A DNA stretch of 7,766 nucleotides from Bacteroidetes bacterium 4572_114 (GTDB lineage Bacteria; Bacteroidota; Bacteroidia; Bacteroidales; 4484-276). This document shows, in pieces, positions 6,709 through 7,766 of the stretch. A program made the position numbers and the translations under genes. The stretch covers positions 1-7,766 of the forward strand of contig NIVA01000207.1 in the NCBI GenBank assembly GCA_002254335.1. Reading direction: 5' to 3'. Numbering within the stretch: the stretch's first letter is position 1; each line of letters begins with the position of its first letter. A model generated the notes under the pieces. It saw only the letters and a list, made by a program, of their open reading frames with translations. It was not told the DNA's origin and did not search any database.

Positions 6709-7766
6709 ATGAAATTAAAACAGTTACTTTTAGGATTAAGCATGGTAGTAACCATGGGGGCCCTGGCGCAACCTGCCTACTGGTTTATCGACACACCAGA
6801 CCCCGGGGACATTACCATGATGCCAAACACAGAGAACTTCACCGAAGGGGTTCAATCCTGCGAAATGATCCTGCACACCACCAACGTCCCTTATTTTAAA
6901 AGCGACAACTTTGATGTGGATGCAGGGGCAAGTTATACTTTTTATCTTGATGTGTTGGATAACGACACACGCGGCAGGTTGAAAGTATATGCAGATTTTT
7001 ATGATGCCGATGGAAACGATATCTACGGCGAAGCACCTGTGTATTCGGAAGACAATGCCGAATGGCAAAGTATTACCTGGAGTGCCGTAGTCCCGGATGG
7101 GGCAGTGGCAGGGTACGTCTGGATTAAGTTTTACGATCAGGATGATTTTACTGACGAAGCTATCATTTTTGTGGATAATGCCAGCTTTGTGGAAGATGGT
7201 GGTGAAAACCTCGTGATTAATGGTGGCTATGAAGAGTGGACACTATTTGGGATTGAAAATGCATATTTTGTGGGTGAAACAGCCGTTGATGTTCGTTACA
7301 ACGGGGTTGTAGAAACAGTTGACCCGGCAGATTTTACACTTTCGGGAACAAGCGTTATTACTTTTGCAAATGCACAAATTGATGCCGGGGACGCCACTTT
7401 GGTCCACCTTACCGGAGCTTCCGAAGCAATGGTTTTCGACCTTACCGTTGATGAACTTACACAGACTGGCCTCGAAGGTGTTGCAACCGCATCGCTTTAT
7501 GCCGGTACAGCTCCAATCGCCTACACCAATGCAATATATCCTGATGGGTCCCTTCAAAACGGAATTTCAGCAACTTTTACAGGGATCATTTCTGCACACG
7601 ATGCCTACAACGACGTTTGGATCCATGATGCTGCCGGTGAATATAATGGGGTAATGATTTTTAGCTACAGCTTTCAAGAAGAAGTTGCGCTCGGCGATGA
7701 AATTATTTTTACTGCCCAAAGAGATGAATACTACAATTTGTCTGAGTTGGTTTCACCAATTTTACT
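6709..7766 (+). CDS. Secreted multidomain protein (CBM-like jelly roll, Ig-like, OB-fold-like), 3' partial
   Basis: The ATG at 6709 opens a frame that stays open to the right edge (352 codons plus two bases). MKLKQLLLGLSMVVTMGALA is a type I signal peptide with likely cleavage ALA/Q; there is no lipobox, unlike its neighbour. Residues about 21-165 look like a beta-sandwich carbohydrate-binding module (SDNFDVDAGASYTFYLDVLD, WQSITWSAVVPDGA, IIFVDNASF) and end at NLVINGGYEEW, a usual CBM-to-next-domain boundary. Residues about 180-265 read as an Ig-like repeat (DPADFTLSGTSVITFANAQI, DATLVHLTG). Residues about 285-352 resemble the OB-fold found in secreted Bacteroidota proteins and extracellular nucleases (ATFTGIISAHDAYNDVWIHD, ALGDEIIFTAQRDEYYNLSE). 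Domain names are by recognition of pattern only. A C-terminal type IX secretion sorting domain is expected but would lie outside the window. The spacer to the previous gene is 29 bp, so co-transcription is likely. Confidence 0.75.
   Translation, partial: MKLKQLLLGLSMVVTMGALAQPAYWFIDTPDPGDITMMPNTENFTEGVQSCEMILHTTNVPYFKSDNFDVDAGASYTFYLDVLDNDTRGRLKVYADFYDADGNDIYGEAPVYSEDNAEWQSITWSAVVPDGAVAGYVWIKFYDQDDFTDEAIIFVDNASFVEDGGENLVINGGYEEWTLFGIENAYFVGETAVDVRYNGVVETVDPADFTLSGTSVITFANAQIDAGDATLVHLTGASEAMVFDLTVDELTQTGLEGVATASLYAGTAPIAYTNAIYPDGSLQNGISATFTGIISAHDAYNDVWIHDAAGEYNGVMIFSYSFQEEVALGDEIIFTAQRDEYYNLSELVSPIL

Noticed and set aside
6736..7068. Minus-strand open frame of 110 codons
   Set aside because: It is antisense to a convincing secreted protein with a signal peptide and collinear domains; no likeness to any family.
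7319..7654. Plus-strand open frame of 111 codons inside the last gene
   Set aside because: It is an alternative frame of the secreted protein; the 6709 frame has the signal peptide and domain motifs.
1..7766. CRISPR array, tRNA, rRNA, insertion sequence or transposase
   Set aside because: No regularly spaced repeats, no cloverleaf or rRNA core sequence, and no transposase motifs or terminal inverted repeats were seen.

Overview
The window looks like part of a Bacteroidota chromosome carrying a carbohydrate/nutrient-uptake locus of the SusCD (polysaccharide utilization locus, PUL) type. The grounds are an anti-sigma factor of the FecR/DUF4974 type, a SusC-like TonB-dependent receptor with an STN domain, a RagB/SusD-like protein, a PKD-containing lipoprotein, AT-rich spacers and no obvious Shine-Dalgarno sequences. 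Genus cannot be read from the sequence. No glycoside hydrolase, polysaccharide lyase, sulfatase or sigma factor lies in the window, so the substrate is unknown.

Layout: bases 1-411 are non-coding and hold repeat-like DNA: a CGGAT-rich block with a perfect 8-bp hairpin, short direct repeats, and a pyrimidine tract whose complement fits the canonical G-quadruplex pattern. All genes then run on the + strand as one tight apparent operon: fecR-like anti-sigma (412-1371), susC-like receptor (1391-4239), susD-like protein (about 4226-5497), a PKD plus six-repeat YWTD beta-propeller lipoprotein (5525-6679), and a secreted multidomain protein (6709 to beyond the right edge). Between the fully visible genes, spacers are 19-29 bp, and the fifth gene runs off the window.

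The most striking observation is that the susC/susD pair is broken three times. Each break looks like a loss of sequence rather than a single-base slip. (1) Near 1676-1699, coding jumps from the STN domain to the end of the carboxypeptidase-regulatory-like domain in another frame. (2) Near 4180, coding jumps from the late barrel to the last 19 residues of the barrel, again in another frame. (3) At 4237-4244, the susC stop codon abuts mature susD sequence, with the intergenic spacer and the SusD lipoprotein signal missing. The flanking genes look intact. Either this is a decaying transporter pair, or the assembly skipped sequence at these points; raw reads would decide.

If intact, the genes would work together as a trans-envelope signalling and uptake unit. 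SusD and the propeller lipoprotein would capture substrate at the surface, SusC would import it, and its periplasmic STN domain would signal to FecR, which would release an ECF sigma factor encoded elsewhere. The final gene encodes a secreted protein with a carbohydrate-binding-like jelly roll, an Ig-like region and an OB-fold-like region.
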